NCBI RefSeq assembly: GCF_021184025.1
Contig: NZ_CP036537.1
Coordinates: 3,410,001-3,474,000, forward strand
Length of the DNA: 64,000 nucleotides
From: Rhodopseudomonas boonkerdii
Lineage (GTDB): Bacteria; Pseudomonadota; Alphaproteobacteria; Rhizobiales; Xanthobacteraceae
Direction: 5' to 3'
A program made the translations under genes and the position numbers. The notes under the pieces were generated by a model. It was not told where the DNA came from. It saw only the letters and a program-made list of their open reading frames with translations, and ran no database searches. Positions 56,704-64,000 of the stretch are shown in pieces. The stretch's first letter is position 1; each line of letters starts with the position of its first letter.

Positions 56704-56876
56704 AAATCAGCGATCCCAAGGACAATGTCTGGACCGCGCAGCAGGACGAGGAGCTGAAGCTGCAGCTCGCCAACGGCCGCAGCATCAACGAGATCGCGCT
56801 CCGCCTGAAGCGCTCGCCGCTGGCGGTGCGGACGCGGCTGAACAAGCTCGGCATCCGCGCGGCGAAGGACGGCTAG
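56700..56876 (+). CDS. Small helix-turn-helix-like protein
   Basis: 58 residues (NVWTAQQDEELKLQLANGRS, then LKRSPLAVRTRLNKLGI), resembling SANT/Myb-like or sigma-like HTH. ATGA overlap with the nitroreductase stop. May bind DNA. Confidence 0.6.
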   Translation: MKISDPKDNVWTAQQDEELKLQLANGRSINEIALRLKRSPLAVRTRLNKLGIRAAKDG

Positions 56877-56900
56877 AATATTTCGACCTCGATAGAACCA

Positions 56901-57067
56901 TGTCCCGGACGCGCTGCAGCGTCAGGCGATGCGTCGCATCGCCGCCAACGCTGCTGCGCAGAACCGGGACCGTATCAGGCACCGTCGTTCGTTGCGGTCC
57001 CGGCTCTGCGAAGCGGCACTTGCGGCGAAGCTTCGCTTCGCCTGAGCGCCGCATCGCGTCCGGGACA
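56901..57067. repeat. Intergenic inverted repeat with TGTCCCGGACGC arms
   Basis: Outer arms 56901-56912 and 57056-57067, with internal pairing; a second repeat family seen in this bacterial group. Confidence 0.65.
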
Positions 57068-57105
57068 CGATCCCATGACAACAAAAATCTCGCGAGGCGC
57101 GCGGA

Positions 57106-57507
57106 TCAGCCGGGCTTGAACTTGCTGTAGGCCTCGCTGGTGCAGATGATGACGTGATCCGCGCAGCCATTGCGGCGATGCGGATCGCAGCGGGTCTCAT
57201 AGTCCGCCGAGGTCATCATTTCCATGAAGGCTTTGAGCATGGGATAATAGACCAGCGCCAGATAGTCCCAGCGATGCGCATCGGGCACGCCGAGCGCGAC
57301 GGCCTTGGCGTCGCCGGTCCACAGCAACGTGCCGCCGCGCGCCTTGATCATCGGCACCGTCAGCGCGCTGTAGCGCAGATAGGCGTCCCAGCCGGTGCCG
57401 TCGCCATCGAGCGCACGCGGATGAAAGCGCATCAGATTGACCATCACCACCGGGCTTTGCGGATCCTGCGCGCTGAGACCTTCGATGTTCAAGAGATCGA
57501 CGCCCAT
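57106..57507 (-). CDS. DUF1330-like protein
   Basis: 133 residues, alpha-beta barrel-like dimer fold (PVVMVNLMRFHP; ALVYYPMLKAFMEMM). Role unknown; the family often acts on small hydrophobic compounds. Confidence 0.6.
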   Translation of the reverse strand: MGVDLLNIEGLSAQDPQSPVVMVNLMRFHPRALDGDGTGWDAYLRYSALTVPMIKARGGTLLWTGDAKAVALGVPDAHRWDYLALVYYPMLKAFMEMMTSADYETRCDPHRRNGCADHVIICTSEAYSKFKPG

Positions 57508-57550
57508 GGATGAAACCTCCCTGTTTTTCTTATGAGACTAGCTAAGTGAA

Positions 57551-58456
57551 CTAGCCGCGCCTCATCTTCAATCCCGCCGCCCTGCAATGCCGCCGGACGG
57601 CGGCGGCGATCTCGGTAGCGGCGCGCGTGCGGGCGCGGCCCTTGCGCCAGATGATGGCGGCGGTGCGCATCACGTTCGGCTGCACGATCTCGATCTGACG
57701 CAACCCGCTGCCCGGGCCGATGGCACGCTCGAACAGGATCGCAGCGGTCTGCGCCTGCAGCCGGATCGTCTCCAGCATCGCGCCGATGGAGCTCATTTCC
57801 AACCAGATACGCCCCTCGATGAGCGGGCCAAGTTCGGCGTCGATCATCCGGCGCGAGACGAAACGTTCGGTCTGCACCGCGAGCCGCAATCCGGCGAGCT
57901 GCGACGCGCTCACGGTCTTGCGCTGAGCGAGCGGATGGTCGTCGCGCACCACCAGCATCAGGCGCTCCGAGAACAGCGGCTCCGCCTCGACATCGGCACG
58001 TCCGGGCGTGGCGAAAGACAACCCGAGATGCAGCGCGCCGCTCGCCACCATGGCCGCGATGTCGGAGGCCGGCATGTCCTCAATGGAGACATGAATGCCG
58101 GGATGTGCTGTTGCGAATTCCGCGATCACCGCCGGAAGCAGCGTGCTGTTATAGGTGTGGATGACGCCGATGCGGACGCGACCGCGCACGAGGTCGCGCA
58201 GACCCTCCAGCGCAAAGCGCCCCTCGTCCACCTCCTCCAGCGCACGCCGCGCGTAATCCGAAAAGGTACGGCCGGCATCGGTGAGCTGCAGGCCACGGCC
58301 GATGCGATCAAACAATTGTACGCCGAGCACAGCTTCGAGCTGGCCGATCTGATGCGACAGCGTGGACTGCGTCACATGCAACGCCTCTGCGGCGCGCGTG
58401 ATGTGCTCGACGCGCGCGACTTCGAGGAAATAGCGCAGATGCCGCAGCTCGACCAT
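57551..58456 (-). CDS. LysR-family regulator
   Basis: 301 residues with N-terminal HTH (ARVEHITRAAEALHVTQSTLSHQI) and C-terminal effector domain. Divergent from the Bug-type gene at 58554 across a short region with a palindrome; likely its regulator. Confidence 0.92.
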   Translation of the reverse strand: MVELRHLRYFLEVARVEHITRAAEALHVTQSTLSHQIGQLEAVLGVQLFDRIGRGLQLTDAGRTFSDYARRALEEVDEGRFALEGLRDLVRGRVRIGVIHTYNSTLLPAVIAEFATAHPGIHVSIEDMPASDIAAMVASGALHLGLSFATPGRADVEAEPLFSERLMLVVRDDHPLAQRKTVSASQLAGLRLAVQTERFVSRRMIDAELGPLIEGRIWLEMSSIGAMLETIRLQAQTAAILFERAIGPGSGLRQIEIVQPNVMRTAAIIWRKGRARTRAATEIAAAVRRHCRAAGLKMRRG

Positions 58457-58473
58457 TCATCGACCTCATCGAT

Positions 58474-58494
58474 TGATCTATGCGAAACATATCA
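58474..58494. promoter_or_regulatory. Candidate LysR-type operator
   Basis: TGAT-13-ATCA (58474-58494) contains a T-N11-A core in the divergent region between the regulator and the Bug gene. Confidence 0.4.
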
Positions 58495-58553
58495 TTTGAC
58501 AGATGGGATGGTCCATCACCATGTACCGCAAAACACATCAGGAGGAGACGGTT

Positions 58554-59522
58554 TTGCGGAAGGTCTTGATCGCGATTTGTACGGTGCTCGGCTTCGGCCA
58601 GTGTCTGGGCCAGGCATCGGCCGCGGATTATCCCACCCGGCCGATCCGGCTCGTCGTCCCGCTGCCGGCGGGCTCCTCCACCGACGTGATCGCGCGCGTG
58701 TTCGCCGATTCCGTGTCGCAGAAACTGGGGCAGCAGATCATCATCGACAACAAGCCCGGCGCCGACGGCGCCATCGCCGCCAGCGACATCAAGCGCAGCG
58801 CCGCGGACGGCTACAGCATCATGCTTGCCTCCAACAGCGCCATGTCCGGCGTGCCAGCGACGCGCAAGACACCGCCCTACGACGTGACCACCGATTTCAC
58901 GCCGATCACCGACATCGGCCGCTACAACTTCTTCTTCTACGTGAACAAGGAAATCCCGGCGAAGACGCTGGCGGAACTCGTCGCTTACGCCAAGGCCAAT
59001 CCGGGCAAATTGATCTATGGCGCCGGCAACATCACCGGCCGCCTGTCCTTCGCGTCGGTGGTGATGAGCAACGGCCTCGACGTGACGCATGTGCCGTATC
59101 GCGGCGAGCCGCCGGCGATGACCGACCTCATCACCGGCCGCATCCAGGCCATGGTGGCGACATCCGGCACCGGCATTCCGCAGGTCAAGGACGGCAAGAT
59201 CACCGCGCTGGCGACCGTGCTTGAAAAGCGCAGCGCCATCGCGCCGGATGTGCCGACCATTGCCGAAGCCGGCTATCCGGACTTCAAGATCGAGCCCTGG
59301 GCCGGGCTGTTCGGACCGCCGAACATGCCTGCAGAGATCGTCGCGGTGCTCAACAAGGCATTCCGCGAGGCGATGAACGATCCCGCCGTCAAGCAGCGCA
59401 TGGTGGAGCAGGATTTCGCGCTGACGCCCTCGACGCCGGAGCAGCTTGGCGCACTGGTGAAGCAGCAACTGGACATCCACCGCAAGATCGTCGCGGCGGC
59501 TGGCATCGAGATCATTCCGTGA
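58554..59522 (+). CDS. Bug/TctC-type solute-binding protein
   Basis: 322 residues. Signal peptide (cleavage after QASA), then DYPTRPIRLVVPLPAGSSTDV and NKPGADGAIAASD typical of Bug binding proteins for carboxylates. TTG start at 58554 with GGAGGAG eight bases upstream. No membrane partners (TctA/B) adjacent. Confidence 0.9.
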   Translation: MRKVLIAICTVLGFGQCLGQASAADYPTRPIRLVVPLPAGSSTDVIARVFADSVSQKLGQQIIIDNKPGADGAIAASDIKRSAADGYSIMLASNSAMSGVPATRKTPPYDVTTDFTPITDIGRYNFFFYVNKEIPAKTLAELVAYAKANPGKLIYGAGNITGRLSFASVVMSNGLDVTHVPYRGEPPAMTDLITGRIQAMVATSGTGIPQVKDGKITALATVLEKRSAIAPDVPTIAEAGYPDFKIEPWAGLFGPPNMPAEIVAVLNKAFREAMNDPAVKQRMVEQDFALTPSTPEQLGALVKQQLDIHRKIVAAAGIEIIP

Positions 59523-59686
59523 TGCCGTGACAGGTCAGGACGGGTCGCGCGCAGCAAGACCCGTCTTCGCATCTGTCCGTACCGTCGGTTCAGATCACGG
59601 ACGGCTCAATCGCATTATTTATTTCAACGCGCGCGGAACCAGGCGGCACCAAGTGGATTGAGAGCGAGCGATCACGGGAGCTTCCG

Positions 59687-59893
59687 ATGCTGCGCTCAGA
59701 TCCCTCGCCCGACCATTCGAGCATTTTCGCATTCGCCGCTTTCGCCGCTGCCGCTGCCGTCTGGATCGGCGTCATGACCATCCAGCCGAAAGCCACCGGC
59801 CTGCAGGCGTCGGCCATCGTCGCGGGCCACGACGTCATCGTATCGGCACGGCCACTGCCGCCAATGCTGGAACTGGCCGACCTGTCACGCTAG
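59687..59893 (+). CDS. Small single-pass membrane protein
   Basis: 68 residues with one Ala-rich helix (FAFAAFAAAAAVWIGVM). No family recognised. Confidence 0.45.
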   Translation: MLRSDPSPDHSSIFAFAAFAAAAAVWIGVMTIQPKATGLQASAIVAGHDVIVSARPLPPMLELADLSR

Positions 59894-59940
59894 GCCAGTC
59901 TGTAGTTGGCGCTGCTGGTCATCCAGCCAGAACACACTCT

Positions 59941-60079
59941 GTCCCTCATGGTGAGGAGGCGCCCTTGCGCCGTCTCGAACCATGAGAGGGCTTGGCTCGG
60001 AGCTTTTGGCCATCCCTTGCGAATGGCTACGCCATTCGCTGGGAGACGCCGCTACGCGGCTCCTCAGGATGAGGGACGG
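59941..60079. repeat. Intergenic inverted repeat CCTCATGGTGAGGAG...CTCCTCAGGATGAGG
   Basis: Long imperfect palindrome with nested arms; a third repeat family familiar from Bradyrhizobium-type genomes. Confidence 0.75.
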
Positions 60080-60196
60080 AGAATCGAAATCCTGACCTGA
60101 AGGGGGCATTACCCCGAGCAAAAGCAGTCGAAAACCACCTCGACCGCTTTATGAGTCAGACCCTTAGGACGGAACGGGCTCGCCGACCCCTCCTGA

Positions 60197-60559
60197 TTAA
60201 CCGCAGGTCCAGATCGCGCCGATCGGCGTGCGGGTCCAGCACGGGCCGAAACTGCCACCATTGTACTGGCCACCTGAGAAACCGGGACGGCCGGGATAGC
60301 GCCACTCGCCGCTCCACCACTGATAGTATTGCGGAGTCCGGTCGACGTACCAGTGACGGCGGTCGCGCTTCGCCATGTTCAGATCGGCGCGCTTCTGCAT
60401 GAACAGCGGCACGCTGTTGTTGAGCGGCTGGCGATAGCCCGGCAGGAAGCCATAGCCCTGCCAGCGCTTTGCTTGCTGCTTCTTGGCAGCTGCGGCCATC
60501 GCATCGGCTGACAGCAGCGACAAGGCGGTGACGAGGGACAGGCAAATCAGGCGCGACAT
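60197..60559 (-). CDS. Exported hypothetical protein
   Basis: 120 residues: signal peptide (cleavage near DAMAA), Tyr/Trp/Arg/Gly-rich mature region. No family recognised. Confidence 0.55.
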   Translation of the reverse strand: MSRLICLSLVTALSLLSADAMAAAAKKQQAKRWQGYGFLPGYRQPLNNSVPLFMQKRADLNMAKRDRRHWYVDRTPQYYQWWSGEWRYPGRPGFSGGQYNGGSFGPCWTRTPIGAIWTCG

Positions 60560-60616
60560 GCCGTCAGCATAACCGCTGCACGGCTTCGGCGCCACTGGCA
60601 CCTCGCCGCGCCCTGC

Positions 60617-60904
60617 TCAACTCTCCACGCGCCTCATTTTGGCGCAAAGTTCGGCCGTGTGGTCCATCGCAGGCACCATCGCCGGCGGCGCCGATTCCGC
60701 TTCGCGCGGCGTGCTCCCCGTCCGTGTGAGCATAGCCAGCGACGCCATCACGGCGGGAGCGGCAACGCGCGCCACCTGCGCGACGCTCGCGGCCAGATCG
60801 AACCGGGGATGGCTGACCACCATCTCCACCACGAGCGCGAGACCGGCCAGTCCAAGGGTGCGCTTGCGCGACCTGATCGACAGTTTGCGAAATTTCATCG
60901 CCAT
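60617..60904 (-). CDS. Small basic hypothetical protein
   Basis: 95 residues with an Arg/Lys-rich start and hydrophobic middle segments. No family recognised. Confidence 0.4.
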   Translation of the reverse strand: MAMKFRKLSIRSRKRTLGLAGLALVVEMVVSHPRFDLAASVAQVARVAAPAVMASLAMLTRTGSTPREAESAPPAMVPAMDHTAELCAKMRRVES

Positions 60905-61283
60905 GACGGGCTCATGAGGCTTGAGGGTGCGCGCCGGAATTTGCGCGCATCGACGGAAGATCCTGCCTCACCCTATGCAGGACTGTGGCGATACGTTTGC
61001 AGGTGCGAACAACAGTGCTCGCAGCAGATCACGTTGCGCGGAGGCGCATGTGAATGCGGTCGCGAAAATTCCGCATGACGGCAGCACGCCCTCACCCGAA
61101 GCGGCCATTCGTCTAGTTTCCCGCAAGGCGACGCATGTATTAGCCTACCCGCGGGAATCCGGGGCTTCTCAGGAGCGTCGGGCGGGCCGACAACGACAAG
61201 AATGTGACACGTTACGATCTCGGGATCGGTGCTGCGGCGCTCCCCGCCGTCTCGGGCATCGCAACGGACATCGAGGAAATGCA
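60905..61283. other. 379-bp gene-free region
   Basis: No credible gene or repeat; holds the promoter of the Bug-type gene at 61284. Confidence 0.4.
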
Positions 61284-62258
61284 ATGACACGAGGTTTCGC
61301 TCGCGCGCTCGGCGCCGTCGCCATCCTGCTGGCCGGCGCCGGCAGCGTCCATGCGCAGAACTGGCCGAACAAGCCGATCCGCATGGTCGTGCCCTATACA
61401 CCGGGCGGCTATACCGACCTGATGGCACGGCTCGTGTCCGAGAAGATGTCGACATCGCTGGGTCAGACCATCGTGATCGAGAACAAGCCCGGCGCAAATG
61501 CGGTGATCGGCACCGACACCGTCGCCAAGGCCGCGCCCGACGGCTACACCTTCGGCACCGTGATCGCGGCCCATTCGGTGAACCCTTCGCTCAATCCGAA
61601 GCTGCCCTATGACACGATGAAGGATCTGACCTATGTGTCGCTGACCTCGGTGGCACCGCTGATCCTGATCGCCACGCCATCGCTGCCGGCCAAGGACATG
61701 AAGGAGTTCATCGCGCTGGCAAAATCGAAGCCCGGTCAGTTGAATTTCGCATCTAGCGGCATCGGCTCGGCGGCGCATCTGACGATGGAAATGCTCAAGA
61801 GCCGCGAAGGCCTCAACCTGCAGCATATTCCGTACAAGGGCACGGCCGGCGCCTTGCAGGATACGGTGGGCGGCCAGATCAATGTGATGTTCGACGTGAT
61901 CGGCCCATTGATGTCACAGGTGAAGTCGGGCAATGCCAGGGCGCTCGCCGTCGCAGCGAAGCAGCGCATCCCGGCCGCCGGCGACGTGCCGACCATGACC
62001 GAAGCCGGCGTGCCGGATTTCGTGTCGGGCACCTGGTCGGGCATCATTGCGCCGGCCGGCACCCCGAAGGAGATCGTCGACCGCGTCGCCGCGGAAGCCA
62101 AGAAGGCTCTCGCCGATCCCGACCTGCGCAAGAAGCTCGACGATCAGGGCATCGTCCCGATGGGCACATCGCCGGACGAATTCAAGACCTTCGTCACCGA
62201 CGAGATCGCGCGCTGGAAGAAGGTCATCGCCGACGCCGACATCAAGATGCCGCAGTAA
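61284..62258 (+). CDS. Bug/TctC-type solute-binding protein 2
   Basis: 324 residues: signal peptide (cleavage after VHAQ), NWPNKPIRMVVPYTPGGYTDLMAR and NKPGANAVIGTD motifs. Start at 61284; upstream in-frame extension lacks a signal peptide. Paralogue of 58554-59522. Confidence 0.92.
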   Translation: MTRGFARALGAVAILLAGAGSVHAQNWPNKPIRMVVPYTPGGYTDLMARLVSEKMSTSLGQTIVIENKPGANAVIGTDTVAKAAPDGYTFGTVIAAHSVNPSLNPKLPYDTMKDLTYVSLTSVAPLILIATPSLPAKDMKEFIALAKSKPGQLNFASSGIGSAAHLTMEMLKSREGLNLQHIPYKGTAGALQDTVGGQINVMFDVIGPLMSQVKSGNARALAVAAKQRIPAAGDVPTMTEAGVPDFVSGTWSGIIAPAGTPKEIVDRVAAEAKKALADPDLRKKLDDQGIVPMGTSPDEFKTFVTDEIARWKKVIADADIKMPQ

Positions 62259-62372
62259 GCGCGGCACCATCGCGCGTCCGTAATCGGACGCGCGATTTCT
62301 CCCTTGAGCGGTCCCACGAAATCTCGCTTCATGCGCCGCGATCAGGCCCAGCCAACGAGCCCTCCGACAACC

Positions 62373-62768
62373 ATGACCGCAAGCGCCACACCGTCCAGCC
62401 TGATCGACGCTCGCATCAAGGAGCTCGGCGACTGGCGCGGCAGGACGCTGGCGCATGTTCGGGCGCTGATCAAAGCGGCGCTGCCTGACATTGTCGAAGA
62501 GTGGAAATGGCGCGGCGTGCCGGTTTGGGAACATAACGGCATCATCTGCACCGGCGAGAGCTACAAGAGCGCGGTCAAGCTGACCTTCGCCAAGGGCGCT
62601 ATCCTCGACGACCCCAAGGGTCTGTTCAATGCCAGTCTCGACGGCAATGTCCGTCGCGCCATCGATCTGCATGAAGGCGATGCGATCGACGAGACAGCGT
62701 TCAAGGCGCTGGTCAGGGCGGCTGCGGCCGTGAACGCCAGTAAACCTGCGAAACGCAAAGAGAAATAG
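62373..62768 (+). CDS. DUF1801-like protein
   Basis: 131 residues: IVEEWKWRGVPVWEHNGIICT is the landmark, typical of the YdhG/DUF1801 family. Cytoplasmic; role unknown. Confidence 0.8.
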   Translation: MTASATPSSLIDARIKELGDWRGRTLAHVRALIKAALPDIVEEWKWRGVPVWEHNGIICTGESYKSAVKLTFAKGAILDDPKGLFNASLDGNVRRAIDLHEGDAIDETAFKALVRAAAAVNASKPAKRKEK

Positions 62769-62967
62769 CCGGCCGGGCGGTATCTCAGCACAGCCATCGC
62801 TGCGGCGTGGCCGCGATGCGCGCCACTCGTTAAGCCTAACCGCGGCATCCGGAGGCTGCCGACCGCCCAAGGCAGCGACGACGGTTGAGTCGCCCGGCAG
62901 GCAGCGCTAGCTTGGCGGGCATAGTGGACATCGCGGGGCTCAGCCCCTTCGCCTAACCATTCACGCC

Positions 62968-64000
62968 ATGGCCGTATCCAGTCCCCACGGAGAACCGCGG
63001 CCGCGTCGACACCGGACGACGCTGTTCCTGTTCGTAGGTGTGGGGCTGTTGGCCTTCAGTGCAATCGCAGCCATCACCTACGTCACGACACGCCCCGTCA
63101 CCCTGCGGATCGCCGTGGGACCGGCGGATGGCAACGACAAGAACCTGATCCAGATTATCGGCGCACAATTCGCCCGAGATCGCAGCCCGATCCGGCTGTC
63201 GCTGCGTGTCACCGCGGGCGGTACCGAAAGTCTCGCATTGCTCGCGAGCGGCAAGGCCGACATCGCCGTCGCCCGCGGCGATCTCGACCTGCCGCGCGAC
63301 GCGCAATCGCTCGCCATCATGCGCAAGAATCTCGTCGTGATCTGGTCGCCTTCCGGGCGCGGCATCACGGGAAAGCGCAAGACCGCGCTCAAGACGATCG
63401 GCGACCTCGCCGGCCGCCGCATCGGCGTGGTCGGCCGCAGCGACGCCAATATCAAATTGCTGAAAGTCATCCTCACGGAAGCCGGCGTCGCCCCGGACAA
63501 GGTCAAGATCGTTCAGTTCGCAGTCGATCAGGTCGCACAGATGGCGCGTGATCCCGGCCTCGACGCATTCATGACGGTCGGTCCGCTCGACAGCAAAATC
63601 ACGGCGGATGCCATCGCCTTCAGCACCGAACCGAAGCGCGAGCTCACTTTCATCCCGATCAGTGTCTCCGACACGATCGCCCGCAAGCATCCACTCTACG
63701 AATCCGACAAGATTCCCGCGAGCAGTTTTGGCGGCAAACCGGCGCGGCCTGACGATGAGGTCGAAACGGTCAGCGTCAATCATCTCATCGTCGCCCGCAG
63801 CGAATTGCCGGATAGCACGGCCTCCGCCTTCACGCGCCAACTTCTGACCGTCCGCCAGCGTCTGTCGCGCGATAATCCCGACGCATCGAAAATCGAGAAG
63901 CCGGACACCGACAAGGATGCCGCTTTGCCAGCACATCCCGGCGCCGCCGCTTATATCGACGGCACCGAACGGACCTTTCTCGAAAAATACAGCGATTATT
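62968..64000 (+). CDS. TAXI-family TRAP solute-binding protein (partial)
   Basis: At least 344 residues, cut by the window end. N-terminal membrane anchor (LFLFVGVGLLAFSAIAAI), then the binding fold (LRIAVGPADGND; SLRVTAGGTESLALLASGKADIAVARGD given as landmarks). TAXI proteins bind substrates for TRAP transporters; the membrane subunit, if present, lies beyond the window. Confidence 0.9.
   Translation, partial: MAVSSPHGEPRPRRHRTTLFLFVGVGLLAFSAIAAITYVTTRPVTLRIAVGPADGNDKNLIQIIGAQFARDRSPIRLSLRVTAGGTESLALLASGKADIAVARGDLDLPRDAQSLAIMRKNLVVIWSPSGRGITGKRKTALKTIGDLAGRRIGVVGRSDANIKLLKVILTEAGVAPDKVKIVQFAVDQVAQMARDPGLDAFMTVGPLDSKITADAIAFSTEPKRELTFIPISVSDTIARKHPLYESDKIPASSFGGKPARPDDEVETVSVNHLIVARSELPDSTASAFTRQLLTVRQRLSRDNPDASKIEKPDTDKDAALPAHPGAAAYIDGTERTFLEKYSDY

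Noticed and set aside
57587..59224. Plus-strand open frame of 545 codons over the LysR and Bug genes
   Set aside because: It spans a divergent pair of clear genes in the wrong frame and has no domain.

Overview
The window looks like a chromosome segment of an alphaproteobacterium of the Bradyrhizobium / Rhodopseudomonas / Afipia group (Nitrobacteraceae). This rests on high GC coding style, a rhizobial-type porin, two Bug/TctC binding proteins, a TAXI-type binding protein, and three kinds of intergenic inverted repeat I recognise from those genomes. The three repeats occur only to the right of 52.9 kb, so I read 52.4-64 kb as ordinary chromosome and 1-52.3 kb as a mosaic accessory region.

1-6.5 kb: minus-strand metal-linked genes (DUF1289 protein, a hydrolase without its nucleophile, an HNH-like protein, two His-rich exported proteins, a cupredoxin, two related exported proteins, HupE/UreJ permease, acyltransferase). 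They diverge from an RcnR-type Ni/Co sensor that has a C-tract operator in front of it. 6.5-14 kb: outer-membrane and small exported proteins (transporter, Gly/His-rich protein, PhoD-like phosphatase, OprO/P-type porin). 14-27 kb: a long minus-strand zinc/cadmium/cobalt efflux region, with czcCBA, a small exported protein, opgC, membrane proteins, czcD, an orphan flgF-like gene and a P1B ATPase, many joined by 1-4 base overlaps. 27-35.5 kb: a second copy of the acyltransferase-cupredoxin pair, a porin, MarR regulator, DedA, small zinc-ribbon proteins, a methyltransferase, a third His-rich protein and a second DUF1289.

35.7-38.7 kb: an overlapping minus-strand trio, two deoxyribosyltransferase-like proteins and a large nucleoside-phosphorylase-domain protein, with a small DNA-binding protein near its head. 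Divergent from it (39.0-42.6 kb) is an operon of two TnsA-like proteins lacking catalytic residues, a soluble FtsH-like AAA+ zinc protease and a small partner. 43.4-49.5 kb is a complete Tn7-like transposition set (small acidic gene, tnsA, tnsB, tnsC, tniQ), preceded by iterated 19-21 bp motifs and a run of hairpins. 49.6-52.3 kb holds a possible small RNA, a cluster of very small proteins, a membrane protein and a zinc-ribbon protein, probably transposon cargo. The element's ends could not be fixed.

52.4-64 kb: envelope proteins, an AHSA1-type protein, a SnoaL-like protein, a nitroreductase, a LysR regulator divergent from a Bug-family binding protein, a second Bug protein, and a TAXI binding protein cut by the window end. 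The two most interesting loci are the nucleotide-enzyme trio and the TnsA-like/FtsH-like operon beside the Tn7-like machinery. Both look like accessory systems without an obvious described counterpart, and their function is inference only.
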